Shown: positions 30,694 through 42,407, numbered from the stretch's first letter. The stretch: DNA of 64,000 bases from Xanthostigma xanthostigma (GCA_963575645.1 OY754464.1:81442948-81506947); one strand, 5' to 3'. Notes: a model not told the origin generated them from the sequence alone. Translations and numbers: made by a program.

Positions 30694-31230
30694 AAAAATA
30701 TTTTTAAGAAAAAAATTGAACCGACTTCATAAAATATGCACTAAAAAGTATAAAATAATAATTATTGTTATTTTTGGAGTCGGTGTCAGCCAAAATGAAA
30801 TCTATTCCGAGAACTAGAGACATGTAAGATTTAAATTGCTACTTTCGGATTCCGATGTGACACCAACTCCAAAAATAACAATAATTATTATTTTTTACTT
30901 TTTAGTGCATATTTTTTGAAGTCGGTTCAATTTTTTTGTTAAAAATATTTTATTTTTCTCTTTTTAGTGTTAGATAAAGTATTGCAATGGGTAGGCCAAG
31001 TATGCGTGCCTTTGAAATTTGAGAGTTTCCCTCGATTTCCCCGGATTCCACCATCAGATCCTGACTTGGTTCCGATGGGACCACCTCGGAAGTGCACTCT
31101 TTCGAATAAAAAAAAAATTTTGAAAATCGGCCCATAATTGACGGAGAAATCGGTGAACATACATAAAAAAAAGAAAAAAAGATATGCAGTCGAACATAGA
31201 ACCTCCTCCTTTTTTGAAGTTGGTTAAAAA
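30694..31230. repeat. Foldback plus the 'AACCGACTTC' interspersed repeat
   Basis: 30694-30951 is a hairpin with arms of about 100 bp (ATTGAACCGACTTCATAAAA / inverse, GTTATTTTTGGAGTCGGTG / inverse). It runs straight into a repeat that reads, on the minus strand, a GAAGT-type end, CGGTGAACATACAT..., TCCGAGGTGGTCCCATCGG and TGGCCTACCCATTGCAATAC. Many insects carry such repeats; I do not assign a superfamily. Confidence 0.6.
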
Positions 31231-31534
31231 TAGCGAGTATTTTCAACATTTTTGTTATTTTTTGTGCAGCAAACTTAACTTCTAATAGTGGGTTATAGGT
31301 AGGTACTATTATAGGTATCAACTGCTATTATATTTACAACAAAAACAAGTGAAGAGCATTAGATGATTTTTTTGTTTGACAGTTTCATGAAATTTGTTTC
31401 AATGTAGTTTTTCTTGTATTGTGTAATCAAATAAATAACCTAAATTTCATGAAGCTGTCACAGAAACATTATTTAATGCTCTCACTTGCACTCATATGCA
31501 TGCATAATACCATTGCATGTACCTATTAGGAACC

Positions 31535-31796
31535 CAAAGGAATGGTGAGACCTCTAGTGAGAAATGCGCCGAACTGTCCTAAGGGGGGTTTTTGACAGGT
31601 AAACATTGATTTAAAAAAGCATGATGGAGGCTAATCTAGCCTCCATCATGCTCTTCTATCAAAAAGCATCATGCTTTTCTAAATCAATATTTACCAGTTA
31701 CCTTATGCCTCCATAGTTTACCTGTCAAAAACCCCCCTTAGGACTCTTCGGCGCATTTCTCACCAGAGGTCTCACCATTCCTTTGGATTATGAATG
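31535..31796. repeat. Palindromic element
   Basis: Outer arms 31535-31604 and 31735-31796: CCAAAGGAATGGTGAGACCTC against GAGGTCTCACCATTCCTTTGG and CCTAAGGGGGGTTTTTGACAGG against its inverse. Near-perfect. An inner perfect palindrome GGAGGCTAATCTAGCCTCC lies at about 31625-31643. The strong symmetry suggests a young insertion. Confidence 0.8.
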
Positions 31797-32276
31797 GAAG
31801 CAGTTATCTCTAAAAGGGCCCCGCTTTCAAGCTAGCATTTACTGCTAAAATCTTAACAGTACTGAAATGACGTAGGTCTGGAATCTTGGTATATTAGCAT
31901 ATCATTATAAATGTATAGTGAAGTATTTGAAATATTTTCATATAAAACTATTTACAACATTTTATGGATCAAGGCGTTAAAATAACGTATGCGCATATTA
32001 ATTATGAGATGGTACTTTTTTGAATTTCAGTGTCACTGTTAAATACGTCGTTTGCATTACATATTGCCCAATGTGATCATTGATTAAGATAATATGTATG
32101 TTGCAGAAATGTTCATATAACTTAAAAAACATAATATGCAGTTTCTGTGTCGACTATAAACGTTGACCAGGGCTATGACCCCTATACAGGCAGTGGTCGT
32201 CAGGAAAATACTAAATTTCTAGTTTCTCAAATAAAATAGTTACATGATAATATAACATAATTTTAACAGTGTAAAC

Positions 32277-32492
32277 TGTATATAGCGAACTGTGCACTTT
32301 GTGGCGTTATTGAGAGTTGTCGTTAAACGGAGAGAAGAAATAACCCATTAATATTTTTTTACTATAAATGTATTCAATCCAACATAACTCATTTTTCCCC
32401 GCCCTTATTGCGCGTATTATTAAAACGTTATCGTCAATACGAAAAGATTTTCTTTTACTCGCCATGTTCACAGTTTGCAAGTTTGTGGGCAA
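32277..32492 (-). pseudogene. pogo/Tigger element end with transposase N-terminal fragment
   Basis: The terminal CAGTGTAAACTGTATATAGCG resembles the 63167-63599 element. On the minus strand MASKRKSFRIDDNVLIIRAI follows, the start of a CENP-B/pogo-type helix-turn-helix (the family reads MASKRK then a hydrophobic helix with I-x-x-V). The frame degrades within about 60 codons and the rest of the transposase is absent. Confidence 0.6.
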
Positions 32493-32550
32493 CTAAGAAT
32501 ATGATAACTTATCGATAAGGAGCTGAGCTAAACATATGAAAGATAATCCC

Positions 32551-32766
32551 AGACGTGATAACGTCTTATAAATTGATGAAACACCGGCTGCATGCACGAA
32601 AAAGTGTCACGTTCCGAAATGTGTCACGTTCCGCGCACGATCGGCCCAAGTTTGACAGCTACTAAAATTTAGGTTATGTATTATTAAATATGATATTCGA
32701 GCGGAATACGTTATCACGTAAAACTATCGTCCGTAAACCGACTTTACAGACAACCAATTTTTTTTT
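32551..32766 (-). mobile_element. 'ACGTGATAACGT' repeat, copy 2
   Basis: Inverse of the family: GACGTGATAACGTCTTATAA near 32552, the CGGCTGCATGCACGAAAAAG block, and TTTACAGACAACCAAT at the far end. It contains GGAATACGTTATCACGTAAA as the opposite TIR. Confidence 0.6.
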
Positions 32767-32879
32767 TATTTCCACCGACTAGTTTTAGAGAAATCAATGA
32801 AAACATATCATCCATCTACCGAAATATAAAAAAAAATCAAGCCTCTTATTTAAAGCTGCCTTGGTGTTCGTACTACCTT

Positions 32880-33284
32880 AAATAAAATTAAAAGAAATTT
32901 AAATGAAGCCTTAGAAGAAAGCAATGTAGAAAATAAAAAAAAAATTATTCGCCCAATGTGAGGCTCAAACCCACGACCCTGATATTGACAGTCGCATGCT
33001 CTACCGTTTGAGCCATCTGAGGTTGTGTACTCACTACGCTAATATGAGTATATCTAGTTAGTGCATTTCACATGAATAGAAGCTTATTTTTGAGATACAT
33101 TTTTCAACATTTTTCATTAATGCTCTGCTCCTAATGGTCGTAGCGTGATATTATATAGCCTATAGCCTGACTCGATAAATGGGCTATCCAACAAAAAAAT
33201 GTTGTTCAATTTGAACCAGTAGTTCCTGAGATTAGCGCGTTCAAACAAACAAACAAACTCTTCAGCTTTGTATATTAGTATAGA
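32880..33284 (-). mobile_element. Helitron-like element with tRNA-Lys-like module, copy E (3'-truncated)
   Basis: On the minus strand it starts TCTATACTAATATACAAAG at 33284, then the GAGTTTGTTTGTTTG and CGCGCTAATCTCAGGAACTA blocks, and reaches the tRNA-like module (33024-32951; GAGCATGCGACTGTC, GGGTTTGAGCC). The usual 3' hairpin and CTAG end are missing. The tRNA-like part lacks a full acceptor pairing. Confidence 0.7.
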
Positions 33285-33435
33285 TTTGTTTTCTCCTTCA
33301 ATCTTTGTAGCCATATAGCAAACACCTCTCCACTTATATAGAAAACAGTATAGTGCGCCACTGTTGTAATATAGGTACTGCATTATAAAATATAAATAAA
33401 GACAGAATGCTAGATAATAATATTATTTCGCAATT

Positions 33436-33732
33436 GCGGCCTAGATGGCGTCTCTCAGACCAGGACAAGGTCGTTGGACCGGGCGTACGAAGTGGAGAAT
33501 TACTAGCGCGTTCTCTCTGCCAGCTTACTACTGCCCATTAGTGTTGGTAAACATTCCTTCTGCTATTGCTATAGGTGTCATAATCATGACGCGCTGCTCT
33601 TGCTTGTTGTTGTTGTTGTCCAGGTCTGGTCCGCACGGAGGTCAGAGGTTATTCGTACAACAGGCGCGCGCGATGCGTGACTTAGGAGCGGTAATCACGA
33701 TTGTTTCAGACGAACGTTCGCTGTTTCTTTAT
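33436..33732 (+). other. GC-rich island with a splice-like exon; function unknown
   Basis: Unlike its AT-rich surroundings, this stretch has CpG-rich codon-like sequence. Within it TTGTTGTTGTTGTTGTCCAG is a strong acceptor-like tract at about 33623, followed by SGPHGGQRLFVQQARAMRD and a donor-like GTAATC at about 33691. I recognise no domain. It could be a host exon, a captured gene piece or a repeat. Confidence 0.25.
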
Positions 33733-33830
33733 TTGGAGCTAATTTGGTTTCTTGTATTTGTTGCGAAAATTTTAATTGAAGCTTATAGATAACCTACTTT
33801 AATAAATTATTGCTATCTAGATTCTATAAT

Positions 33831-34083
33831 TTTTTGACGTGATAACGTCTTATAAATTGATGAAACACCGGCTGCACGCACGAAAAAGTGTCACGTTCCG
33901 CCTGAGCCTGAGCGTGCAAGCGAGAGCGCGGTATAAGCGATAGAGAGGCACGATCGGCCCAAGCGTCGGCTTGTACGCATTTCTCTCTCTTCTCGCGTGA
34001 CGTCAGAGAGTTCATCAATGTTTCTTTATGACGTTATCACGTAAAACTATCGTCCGTAAACCGACTTTACAGACAACCAATTT
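33831..34083 (-). mobile_element. 'ACGTGATAACGT' repeat, copy 3
   Basis: TTTTGACGTGATAACGTC at 33831 and GACGTTATCACGTAAAAC near 34031 are the two ends. The interior GATCGGCCCAAG also occurs in copy 2. The frame at 33824-34018 is a shadow. Confidence 0.65.
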
Positions 34084-34129
34084 TTTTTTTTTTAATTTTC
34101 CTTGCTCTCTGACACTATTCAGTTTATAG

Positions 34130-34460
34130 GTCTACCATCACAGTACGAAATATAACCCAGTATACTGGCCAGTGCTAATGACGTCATGAATCGACGCCAT
34201 ACTATTGATTCGTTCCGAAATATACTGGCCAGCGCGTTGACGTATTAATATTATTATTTCCCTTGTCCACCAAAAGTAATTGTTTACTTTGTTGAGCAGA
34301 CCTTATTGCAGATAACGAATAATAAAATATAAATTCCACAAAGTTGATGAACACATATGCTACGAGACATCTGTCTCACCAGTACAATATGGTGGCACAT
34401 CCGTACAATTATGGATTATATTTCAGAATATACTCTATAATATTTTCTGAAAGTTTCACC
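34130..34460 (-). mobile_element. 'ACTGGCCAGT' TIR element, worn copy
   Basis: Shares with 55196-55554, in inverse, AGTATACTGGCCAGTGC, ATGACGTCAT, the block TTGTCCACCAAAAGTAATTG and CATCTGTCTCACCAGTACAA. The second end is eroded. Confidence 0.6.
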
Positions 34461-34559
34461 TCTATAAACTTGGAACCATTTTTTAGGTCGGCCGCTTGTA
34501 ATCCAAAAAAAAAACAATACAGTATTATTTTAAAATTTGTCATTTGATATCTCTCCATC

Positions 34560-35384
34560 GATTGCGAAATAACAATAGTTATTAACAGTTTGACACGTAC
34601 TGACCTCTGTTTTTTTTTTTTTAATTTATTTTATAGGTTTTATGTTAAATAAGTGTGATGCGTTTTAACAATTTTAACTCAGAATCAATGTCATGGCTAA
34701 TGACTATACAAGAAAATCAATTTTATGTGCTAATTGAAGAATTTTTTTATATTAAAATATATAGATAGATGTTGACCTTGCATATTGATAGCATTATCAA
34801 ATAACAATTTAGTTACGGTATTTAACTTAAATTATAAATTAAATTATAATTAATAGTTGTCATCAGTCGTTACGGATCATAAAATAACACGTCAAAAGAA
34901 TCAGTTGGCCAGTAATCATTTTTTAATTCATCAATGGCCCCTAAAAGACTGTAATAATTAAGGTTTTGATTACTGTTTTGTTCATTCGAAGATACTTGGG
35001 CTTTTGTTTGGTTCTATTATAGGGTCTTTAAGGACAGATTGTGAAGCTCGAGTTGTCAAACTAGTTAGTATACGAGTAAAATGGTATTTTTATATATTTA
35101 TTTTTTATGTAAATCAACCATTAACAGTTTTACTTTAATTTTTTTATAATCAATTAGTTTTGAAAAAGGTGTTCGTAAAGAGAAATTCTTCGTAGCATAG
35201 GATAAAAAACAAAAGCAATATACTATGGTAGAAATTGCATTTATTATTTTTGAAAATATTAGAGACAAGTAAAAACTTTAATCATCTCTTGACGAAACAT
35301 GTGTATTTGAGTTTGGTGGATTTTTTTGTGTTCAACGAAAAAGTATAGAACTAATTTTGAGAACAGTTATGTGTAGACTTTTGA
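34560..35384. other. AT-rich non-coding stretch
   Basis: No gene or repeat family recognised. Confidence 0.35.
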
Positions 35385-35392
35385 ATTCGAGC

Positions 35393-36542
35393 CAGGGCCC
35401 TCGTAAGGCCTCACGCCGCCCGCGTGCGGATTCATAATTGACGCCCCTTATTGGGGATAAACTCACTAGACGATATGTCAAATTGAAAAACGTTAAAAAT
35501 CCTAAATAACTAATACTGTAAGTGCAAATACTTCTTCATAGAATCAGACATTTTGTTTTTTTCTTCTTGCCTAATTTTCTTAAGTTGCCGAAATTGTGCA
35601 CCCGAAGGTTTTTTCTCTTTTATTACTTTCCTGAAATGCAACAATGCTTCACTTCACATCGTCATTACAAAACGATTTGGACAGGTAAAAATACTAATAA
35701 GATAATTAATTTTTGAAAACAAATAAAAATGTGAAAAATGTAACAGTGAAAGATACTTTACAAATGATACGCTAAAAGTAAAAACGAGTCAAATTTTTAA
35801 TCAGGACAAAAGCGGGATGAAATAATTTTTAAGCAAAAATGATTTTAAAAAAGTCGAGCACAAAAACGAAACACAATCATTGAAACATGGAGCTAAAGAT
35901 TATATAAATTTGAATATATTCAATTAAAATGAAACACATTAAACAGTGAATTTTGAAAATTCACTCCGTACAGAGTGAACTTCAAAAATTCTCTCACATT
36001 AAAAAAATCACTCCGCGGAGTAAACTGTTCTCTACAAAAACAGTTTACTCCGTGCGATTTTTCACGGCGTTCTTCTCCTGTCGTACTTATGAATGAGAGA
36101 AAAATTTAGTTTCACCGCTGAGTTGAGAGAATTCTTTAAGTCAAAATAATCATTAGTTTATCAATTAGGGAAAAGTATTTCTTGATTGAAAAATACTTTA
36201 CTTCACTCGCACTCTTGCAGGAATCGACAGGAAAATTCAAGATATAAACATACGCGGGAGTCTCCCGATAGGGGCGTCCTGTCTATACGCGCTGATGTGA
36301 ACTAACTATCGAATCGAAAACTGTGCGCGAAATATTTCGAATTCGAATTTCATTAAAAAATAAATAACTACTCGTAAGAGTTTTCACGCAGGCTTGAGTA
36401 TGCAAATAAAATTGATATAATATCAGTTATATATTTTTTCTATACAGTACAAAAAACATAACACAACTAGGCCATTTGCCGCCCCTTGAATGTGCCGCCC
36501 GCGTGCATCGCACACATCGCACTCTGGGGCGCGAGGGCCCTG
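35393..36542. mobile_element. hAT non-autonomous element, 1.15 kb, perfect target duplication
   Basis: Termini CAGGGCCCTCGTAAGGC and GGCGCGAGGGCCCTG, flanked by ATTCGAGC on each side (35385-35392 and 36543-36550). GCCGCCCGCGTGCG is subterminal at both ends. It contains a hairpin with CACTCCGCGGAGTAAACTG and its mate CAGTTTACTCCGTG. A sister copy is at 46804-47834. No transposase; the frame at 35522-35716 is not conserved. Confidence 0.92.
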
Positions 36543-37061
36543 ATTCGAGCCTTAGATGAAAAGAAGAAGTGAATTTTTTAAAACATGATGGCGCATGTCC
36601 GTTGATATATTCAGTTATCGTAACATGGTAATGACCACCGCAGACGCGAGAGAAAACCTTGTAATACTATTATTATTACAAAAATAACATTAACATACAT
36701 TTTTGTCATTTATTCAAATGGCATTTTTATTATCAAAATAATATTATTGATTATAAATATTATTCTTTATTCACACAACGTGATGATATGTTTTATGATC
36801 ATTGTTATGACTGATGGATAATAAAAAATAAAAATATATTACAATCTATAAATAATTCTTACGTTATCCTTGGTTTGTTTTAAATTTATTATGTAATTTA
36901 ATCAATAGAAATAAGTCAGTCTAAATTTGCAGTTAAAGTAGGAAAGTATAGGGAATTTACTGGTTAGGTGATAGACATGCTAAGTTTTTGTTTTTCCGAA
37001 GCTCTAAATATCTAATATAGGTACTGGGTGTTTTTTTTTCAAATAACTAATTGAATAAAAA

Positions 37062-37682
37062 AAAAATTGGTTGTCTGTAAAGTCGGTTTACGGACGATAG
37101 TTTTACGTGATAACGTATTCCGTAATACATAACCTAAACCTCCCAAAATTTGGTTTCAATCCGCTTATCCTTAGTGTCGGAATGATAAGAAATGTCAAAA
37201 GTGACGTTTGCAACTGTCAAAGTATTATGTTCTAATAATAATTAGTTATTCCAATAGTTAACTTAGAAGGCGTTGCATTTCACAAAATACTAATGTCAAA
37301 AAATTGAATTAAACAATAGAAATGCACCCGTTTTCATGTTAAGACAAGACATACGTTATCTTCTAATTTCCATGTACGGCAAACAAAGACGACCGACCGC
37401 GTCGCGCCATGCATTAGACAACATTGCATTTATACAGCTATTTTTCTATATAAATTTGTATAAAAAAACTGTTTAGGCAAATTCTGTTATACGAAATCTA
37501 TGTAAAATGTTCTCCTCTTTTGCTTAAGACTGGTTTCAAACCGATCTGATTTAAATTGAGCGAGAAATTAGCAAAAAGCACGCACAGGGTCAGGCGGAAC
37601 GTTACGCGTTAAGCAGCCGGTGTTTTATCAATTTATAAGATTGGTGATTCATCAATTTATAAGACGTTATCACGTCAAAAAG
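37062..37682 (+). mobile_element. 'ACGTGATAACGT' repeat, long copy 4
   Basis: Starts AATTGGTTGTCTGTAAAG and TTTTACGTGATAACGTATTC. Ends with AAGCACGCACAGGGTCAGGC, a doubled ATCAATTTATAAGA and GACGTTATCACGTCAAAA. Shares its right third and the CCGTAATACATAACCTAAA junction with copy 5. Confidence 0.65.
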
Positions 37683-38273
37683 TTCGAACGAATGTTGTTG
37701 GGTTTCGAAGGGGAAATCGTTTGGACACAATACCCACTCCCCACCTTCTCTCCCCTTAGCACGAGGAGGGGGTGGGAGCCGTATTTGTAATAAAAAATAC
37801 AAATCGAGCTTCGTAATGTAGCCATTAAAAGGAATCGAATAACGAAAAGTTTTTCAAAATCGATTTAGACGTTTCGGCTATACGCGCGAAGCTAAATAAT
37901 TTTAACGTAAAATCAAGGAATGTCACCTAACCTACATATATCAAAGGTTATTGACCCTTCAGTAGGTTAAGCTCGCAGAAAGAGGATGCATTTATGAGCA
38001 AACATGCTTCAGAGAGAGAAAAAATATAGGTCATAAAGTAACAATCCTAATTCCTTTGTTAGTTCAACTATATTTGCCAAAGATGGCGCTGCATTGCAAA
38101 CTTCAAGCACCATCATGGCGTCATCAGGACACTTCGTAGTAGCTTCGTGGTTGTTCGTTGACCTATTTCTTGTAAAATAATGAAGTGTCAATTGTTTATT
38201 AAATTTTCGTTTTGTTCATCAATTTAAATAGTGTTGTGTGGTTTTAATAAATCATGTGGTGTCATGGTGATTG

Positions 38274-38836
38274 TTGCTGATATTTGTTCGGTAAGTCGTT
38301 GTATAATTACTTAGAAATAATCGTACTTAGAATTTTTCATTGCGCGCCAAATTTATGCATTCACCAAAAAACATTTCTTTTTTTACGGTAAATAATGTTT
38401 GCTTCTGTTCTTAAAACGATTTTAGACATTTTAAACCTGAACTATACTAATGTTAAACACATTGCCCTAATAAACAATTTATACGAACATTTCTGTTAAC
38501 ATAACCTCACTTTTTGATTATTTCATTTTGTGAAACAACCATCTTCGTAACCTGCACGGCAGCCAGCCCAAGTTCCAACAATGTTTCTAGCGGCAAAATT
38601 AGACTCGTGTGCAGCGGTCTTTATCTACAATTAATTTACAAGCGTGTATCAATCTGCATGCACAAGAATGTAAAGTTAATTGGTACCGATCGAACTTACT
38701 TTTTTTTGTGTGATATATTGTGAGTCGTTTTGTTCTATAATTGGCTACAATAATATTGATATTTACAGCAGATTAACTACACAATTCAAAGATATTTACT
38801 ACTCAATCATAGCGCACGGCGGAGTATGACGTCCAA
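38274..38836 (+). other. Candidate 5' exons of an unidentified gene
   Basis: An ATG at 38264 opens MVIVADICS up to a good donor at 38291 (TTCG|GTAAGT). An acceptor ATTTACAG precedes 38769 and a donor AA|GTAAGT follows 38836. Joined in phase 0 the reading stays open: QINYTIQRYLLLNHSARRSMTS. A promoter-type AAGATGGCGCTG (YY1/Pho-like) lies upstream at about 38078. I find no downstream exon in the window, so this may be 5' UTR, the start of a long-intron gene, or chance. Confidence 0.25.
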
Positions 38837-39249
38837 GTAAGTATATAACTTTACAAAAAACATTGAAATCCTACCAAAATTTATGGATGCTATTCACCGA
38901 AAACAGTCATTTATAATTACGTAAAACAATTGTGTCAGAATATTGCTACGTCTAAAGTTTTCCGATTTTTGACGCTTTTTACACGCATTATAATATTAAC
39001 TTCACTTGTAAGTTTGTATGTATGTATGTTTGTTTGTATCCTTCGTTTGGACTACAGCAAGTGATTTATTACTGTAGTATAATATGTCAGCACTGTAAAT
39101 ACAGTGGTTAGCAGTGCGGTCTAAGGCACGGGTCTTCGCTGACGTCAACTCTCGGAATCACGAGTCGTGGGTTCTTCTAATCCCGTCTACGTCGAAAAAA
39201 AAATTTTTTTTCGGCAAATTTTTTACAATAAATCGGACTAAAAAGTGGA

Positions 39250-39550
39250 AAATAAATATAGTTTTAAAAAAAACTAAAAAACACGCTTTATATCGAACTA
39301 AAAAGTAAATTTTTTTTTTTTTTAATAAGCTTAAAACAATAGTGAATAAAAAATACAAGCATTATTGTGAAAAAAGCGTGGGGCGCTCGATGTACGAAAA
39401 TGTGGAACAAAGCACCCCACGCTTTTTTCACAATAATACTTGTATTTTTTATTCATTATTGTTTTAAGCTTATTTTAAAAAAAATATTTTTTACTTTTTA
39501 GTTCGAAATAAAGCGCGTTTTTTAGTTTTTTCTTAAACTATATTTTTTAA
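39250..39550. repeat. Foldback with conserved loop, copy 2
   Basis: Arms share AAAACACGCTTTATATCG / CGAAATAAAGCGCG and TTAAGCTTATT with 19186-19411. An extra arm block is unique to this copy (AATACAAGCATTATTGTGAA / inverse). The loop GGGCGCTCGATGTACGAAAA with TGTGGAACAAAGCACC is almost identical to copy 1, although the arms have diverged. Confidence 0.8.
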
Positions 39551-39802
39551 TTGAGAAATTTAGTGGCTAGAAGTTGTAATATTGCGGTAATACAATGCAT
39601 TTTATTGAAGACTCCCGATATAAAAGCAAAGTATCGAACCTCCATAATATAATGTTATCGTGATTTGAGCTTCCAGAAAAGCATAATTGCTGTTATTTAA
39701 TGGATCGGACAGCATTGAACTGAACAGTCTATTCAATTATAAAAATCAATTGGAATGTATATGCACACTATATTACGTCTTTTTAACTAATTATTGCTAA
39801 AG

Positions 39803-39925
39803 GCCCCTTCACACGGAGCAGGATTTCCTGCTCGCTAGTTTGCTTGGAGTCTGGCAGGCAGCTTTGCACGCTACGCTGTTGGATGTGACGTCACTGATTG
39901 GTCCGCTGCTCGCTGTCTTGCTATA
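39803..39925. mobile_element. Fragment of a hAT-type MITE
   Basis: AAAGGCCCCTTCACACGGAGC is a common terminal pattern of hAT MITEs. It is followed by GC-rich CTGCTCGC repeats (three within 90 bp). No partner end is seen. Confidence 0.35.
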
Positions 39926-40079
39926 TTTGGGTGATAGGTTTACTGTAATATTGTGGATACCTGTGCTAAATACCAATGGGCAATGATGCTAATATTAACT
40001 GTGTATTTAATTATTAAATTGATAACGTTTTTCTCAAATATTCTCTCATGTAACCTTATGAAAATTTTATATGGATTTC

Positions 40080-41002
40080 TAAAGAAAAAAATTTGAAAAG
40101 TAGTTTGACCCTGCAGGCCATCCCTGTAACTTCCCGCTATTTTCGAGTTCAAAATGCTCAAAAATATATCAAATATAGCAAGAAGTTTATTTTTTAGCTC
40201 TTCGAGCTCAAAAAAAAAAACACTTTGTTACGAAATTTCCGTTCACGATATCTCATGAACAAATGAACCGATTTTGATGCGATTTGCGGCAGTCGACGCA
40301 ATTTTTTAACCTTAAAAAGCAATTCAACACAGAAAAATCGATCTCATAAGAATTTTACGAGCAATTAAAAAAAAAACACTTTTTAAAAATTTTTCGTTCA
40401 CGATATCTCGTGAACAAATGAGCCGATTTTGATGCGGTTTGCTGCAATCGACACAGTTTTTTTAACCTAAGAAAGTAAATTATTACAAAAAAAAACGATT
40501 TGATAAGAATTTTACGAGTAATTTTAAAAAATTACTTTTTTCATAATTTTTCGTTCACGTTATCTCATGAACAAATGAACCAATTTTGATATGGTTTGCG
40601 GCGATCGACGCAGTTTTTTTAGCTTAAGAAAGTAATTTATTACAAAAAAATCAATCTGATAACAATTTTAAGAGTCATTTTAAAAAAACACTTTTTTACG
40701 ATTTTTTCGTTCACGGTTTCTCGTGAACAAATGAACCGATTTTGATGCGGTTTGCGGAAATCGACGCAGTTCGTTAAGGAGAAGAGCTGATTAGTTTTTG
40801 GAATTAATCGGTTTAGTAGTTTAGAAAATTTTTTACAAAAACAAATTTTTAAAAATTTTTGAAACTTGTTTTTTTAAGATTTCTCAAAATTTTTTGGGTC
40901 GAATCGTTTCAAATTTTCAGGAAGTCTAAGTTCACCAAGATCACGTCAGATGCCGCAAACCGCGTTTCAGTCGGACACTCCGTTCAAAAGATATAAAAGG
41001 TT

Positions 41003-41048
<46 letters not shown>

Positions 41049-41215
41049 TACAGCCCTACGGACATCATCGCCAAAATAGTTTCAATAGCTTCCTAGGACC
41101 TCAAAACGTCGAGATCTGGCGAAAACTCGATTTTCGAAAATCGGGGTGAAACCAATAACTTCCCGATTTTTGAAAAAAAAAAAAAATTTTTTTTTTTTCA
41201 AAGCGGGAAGTTAAA
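40080..41215. repeat. Interspersed repeat holding a four-unit tandem array and a microsatellite
   Basis: From about 40243 to 40770 there are four diverged units of about 155-160 bp, each with TTCACGATATCTCRTGAACAA, GATTTTGATGCGGTTTGC and a TCGACGCAGTTTTTT block. A shared tail follows (GGTCGAATCGTTTCAAATTT), then an (AC)n run at about 41015-41044, TGAGGTCCTAGGAAGC in inverse, and a poly(A)/poly(T) hairpin. GGGAAGTTA-type ends suggest one mobile unit of about 1.1 kb. Confidence 0.65.
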
Positions 41216-41454
41216 AATGGAAACGAAAATGTAAAAAAATATATAATGCCATTTGAAAAAAAAATGCATACTTCCGGTTGAGTTTGAAGTATAAAAAAAC
41301 CTCAGCAGTTTTCGATATGTAGTAAATTTCGAGTTGAACAAAAAACTATTAAATTTTTTTTTGTATCTAGTACCTACACGAATTATTCATTGTTACCACT
41401 GTATATTCGAGCTCAGTTTTTGCGATGACGATTAATTTATAATACGTACAAATA

Positions 41455-41767
41455 CAGTAGAACCTTTTTAAGTCGAACCTTGATAAGTCGAAAACCTCCA
41501 AAATTTGTTCCCTTCTCTTCAAGTCCTAAAACCTCCATTACTCGAAATCTCAACTCTCTATAGGTCGAAATAATCAGTGAGCCATTTCGGTACATATTTT
41601 CCCTTCATAACTCGAAAAAATAAATCGGACCTCTGTATCTCGAACATAGCAACTGAAAGTTAGTTAGAATGAATCTTAACCTCTACAAGTCGAATATATC
41701 CTTATCAGTCGAAATCTTTCATAAGTCGAAAACTCTATAACTCGAACTTTTTACAGAGGCTCTACTG
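41455..41767. mobile_element. pogo-like MITE with AGTCGAA repeats
   Basis: 313 bp, ends CAGTAGAACCTTTTTAAGTCG and ACAGAGGCTCTACTG, flanked by TA. The interior carries at least ten spaced copies of a motif like TMTATAAGTCGAA, a hallmark of pogo/Tigger-type MITEs. No coding part. Confidence 0.8.
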
Positions 41768-42164
41768 TATTATTTAGACTTGGCATGGTCAGTAGTCCTA
41801 GGGTATATCTGCATACAAAATAACATGATTGAAGACGCATAATCAGCGTCCACCAAAACCATTGTCGTAACAACTGATGATACGTTATGAAGGCTTTGTA
41901 ATCCTACTTACCCAAATACGAGACCTCGCTTCACTCGTTACTGAATATCAAATATTATTATTATCAATTGGTTTGACGCTGCTGTCATGCGCAAGTGGGC
42001 ATAGTTAATTGTAATTCAATTTATTTACATTATTTTTATTTGCATGCCTGTATCAATTTCTTTATTTTTTCACTGTCCGTGGGTAAATTTATGTGATTTT
42101 AAACTAGGCGTGTGTTATTGCTTTATAATACAGTGTTTTTCAATCTTTCTAAAATCATTGACAA

Positions 42165-42407
42165 TACTTATTTTAATTAGTGTCTATCACTACGCTAAAT
42201 GTTTGCAATATAAAGGTGCCAAATACGATTTTAAAAAATAAAAAATAATCTGAATGGAATTTAACAGTTTTTCATTATTACCTAATCACCTAAATTTTAT
42301 CTAAAAATTGAAAATTAATTAGGTAAAAGATCCGTAAAAGATCCGCCAAAAACTAACGGATACGGATACGGATTTTTCTTCTCCCTCGGATATCCGGCAC
42401 ATCACTA
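42165..42407 (-). mobile_element. Fragment of the 'GTGATGTGCCGGATATCC' hAT element
   Basis: The inverse end GGATATCCGGCACATCACTA stops at 42407. The sequence matches the left end of 21349-22561 and the block right of its nested insert (CCTAATCACCTA, TTTGCAATATAAAGGTGC). The nested TTAA element is absent here (single TTAA at 42315-42318). Confidence 0.75.

Noticed and set aside
30950-31321. 123-codon minus-strand frame
   Set aside because: It reads through a common interspersed repeat (AACCGACTTC family) and shows no domain.
34344-34547. 67-codon plus-strand frame
   Set aside because: Mostly inside the worn ACTGGCCAGT element; no domain.
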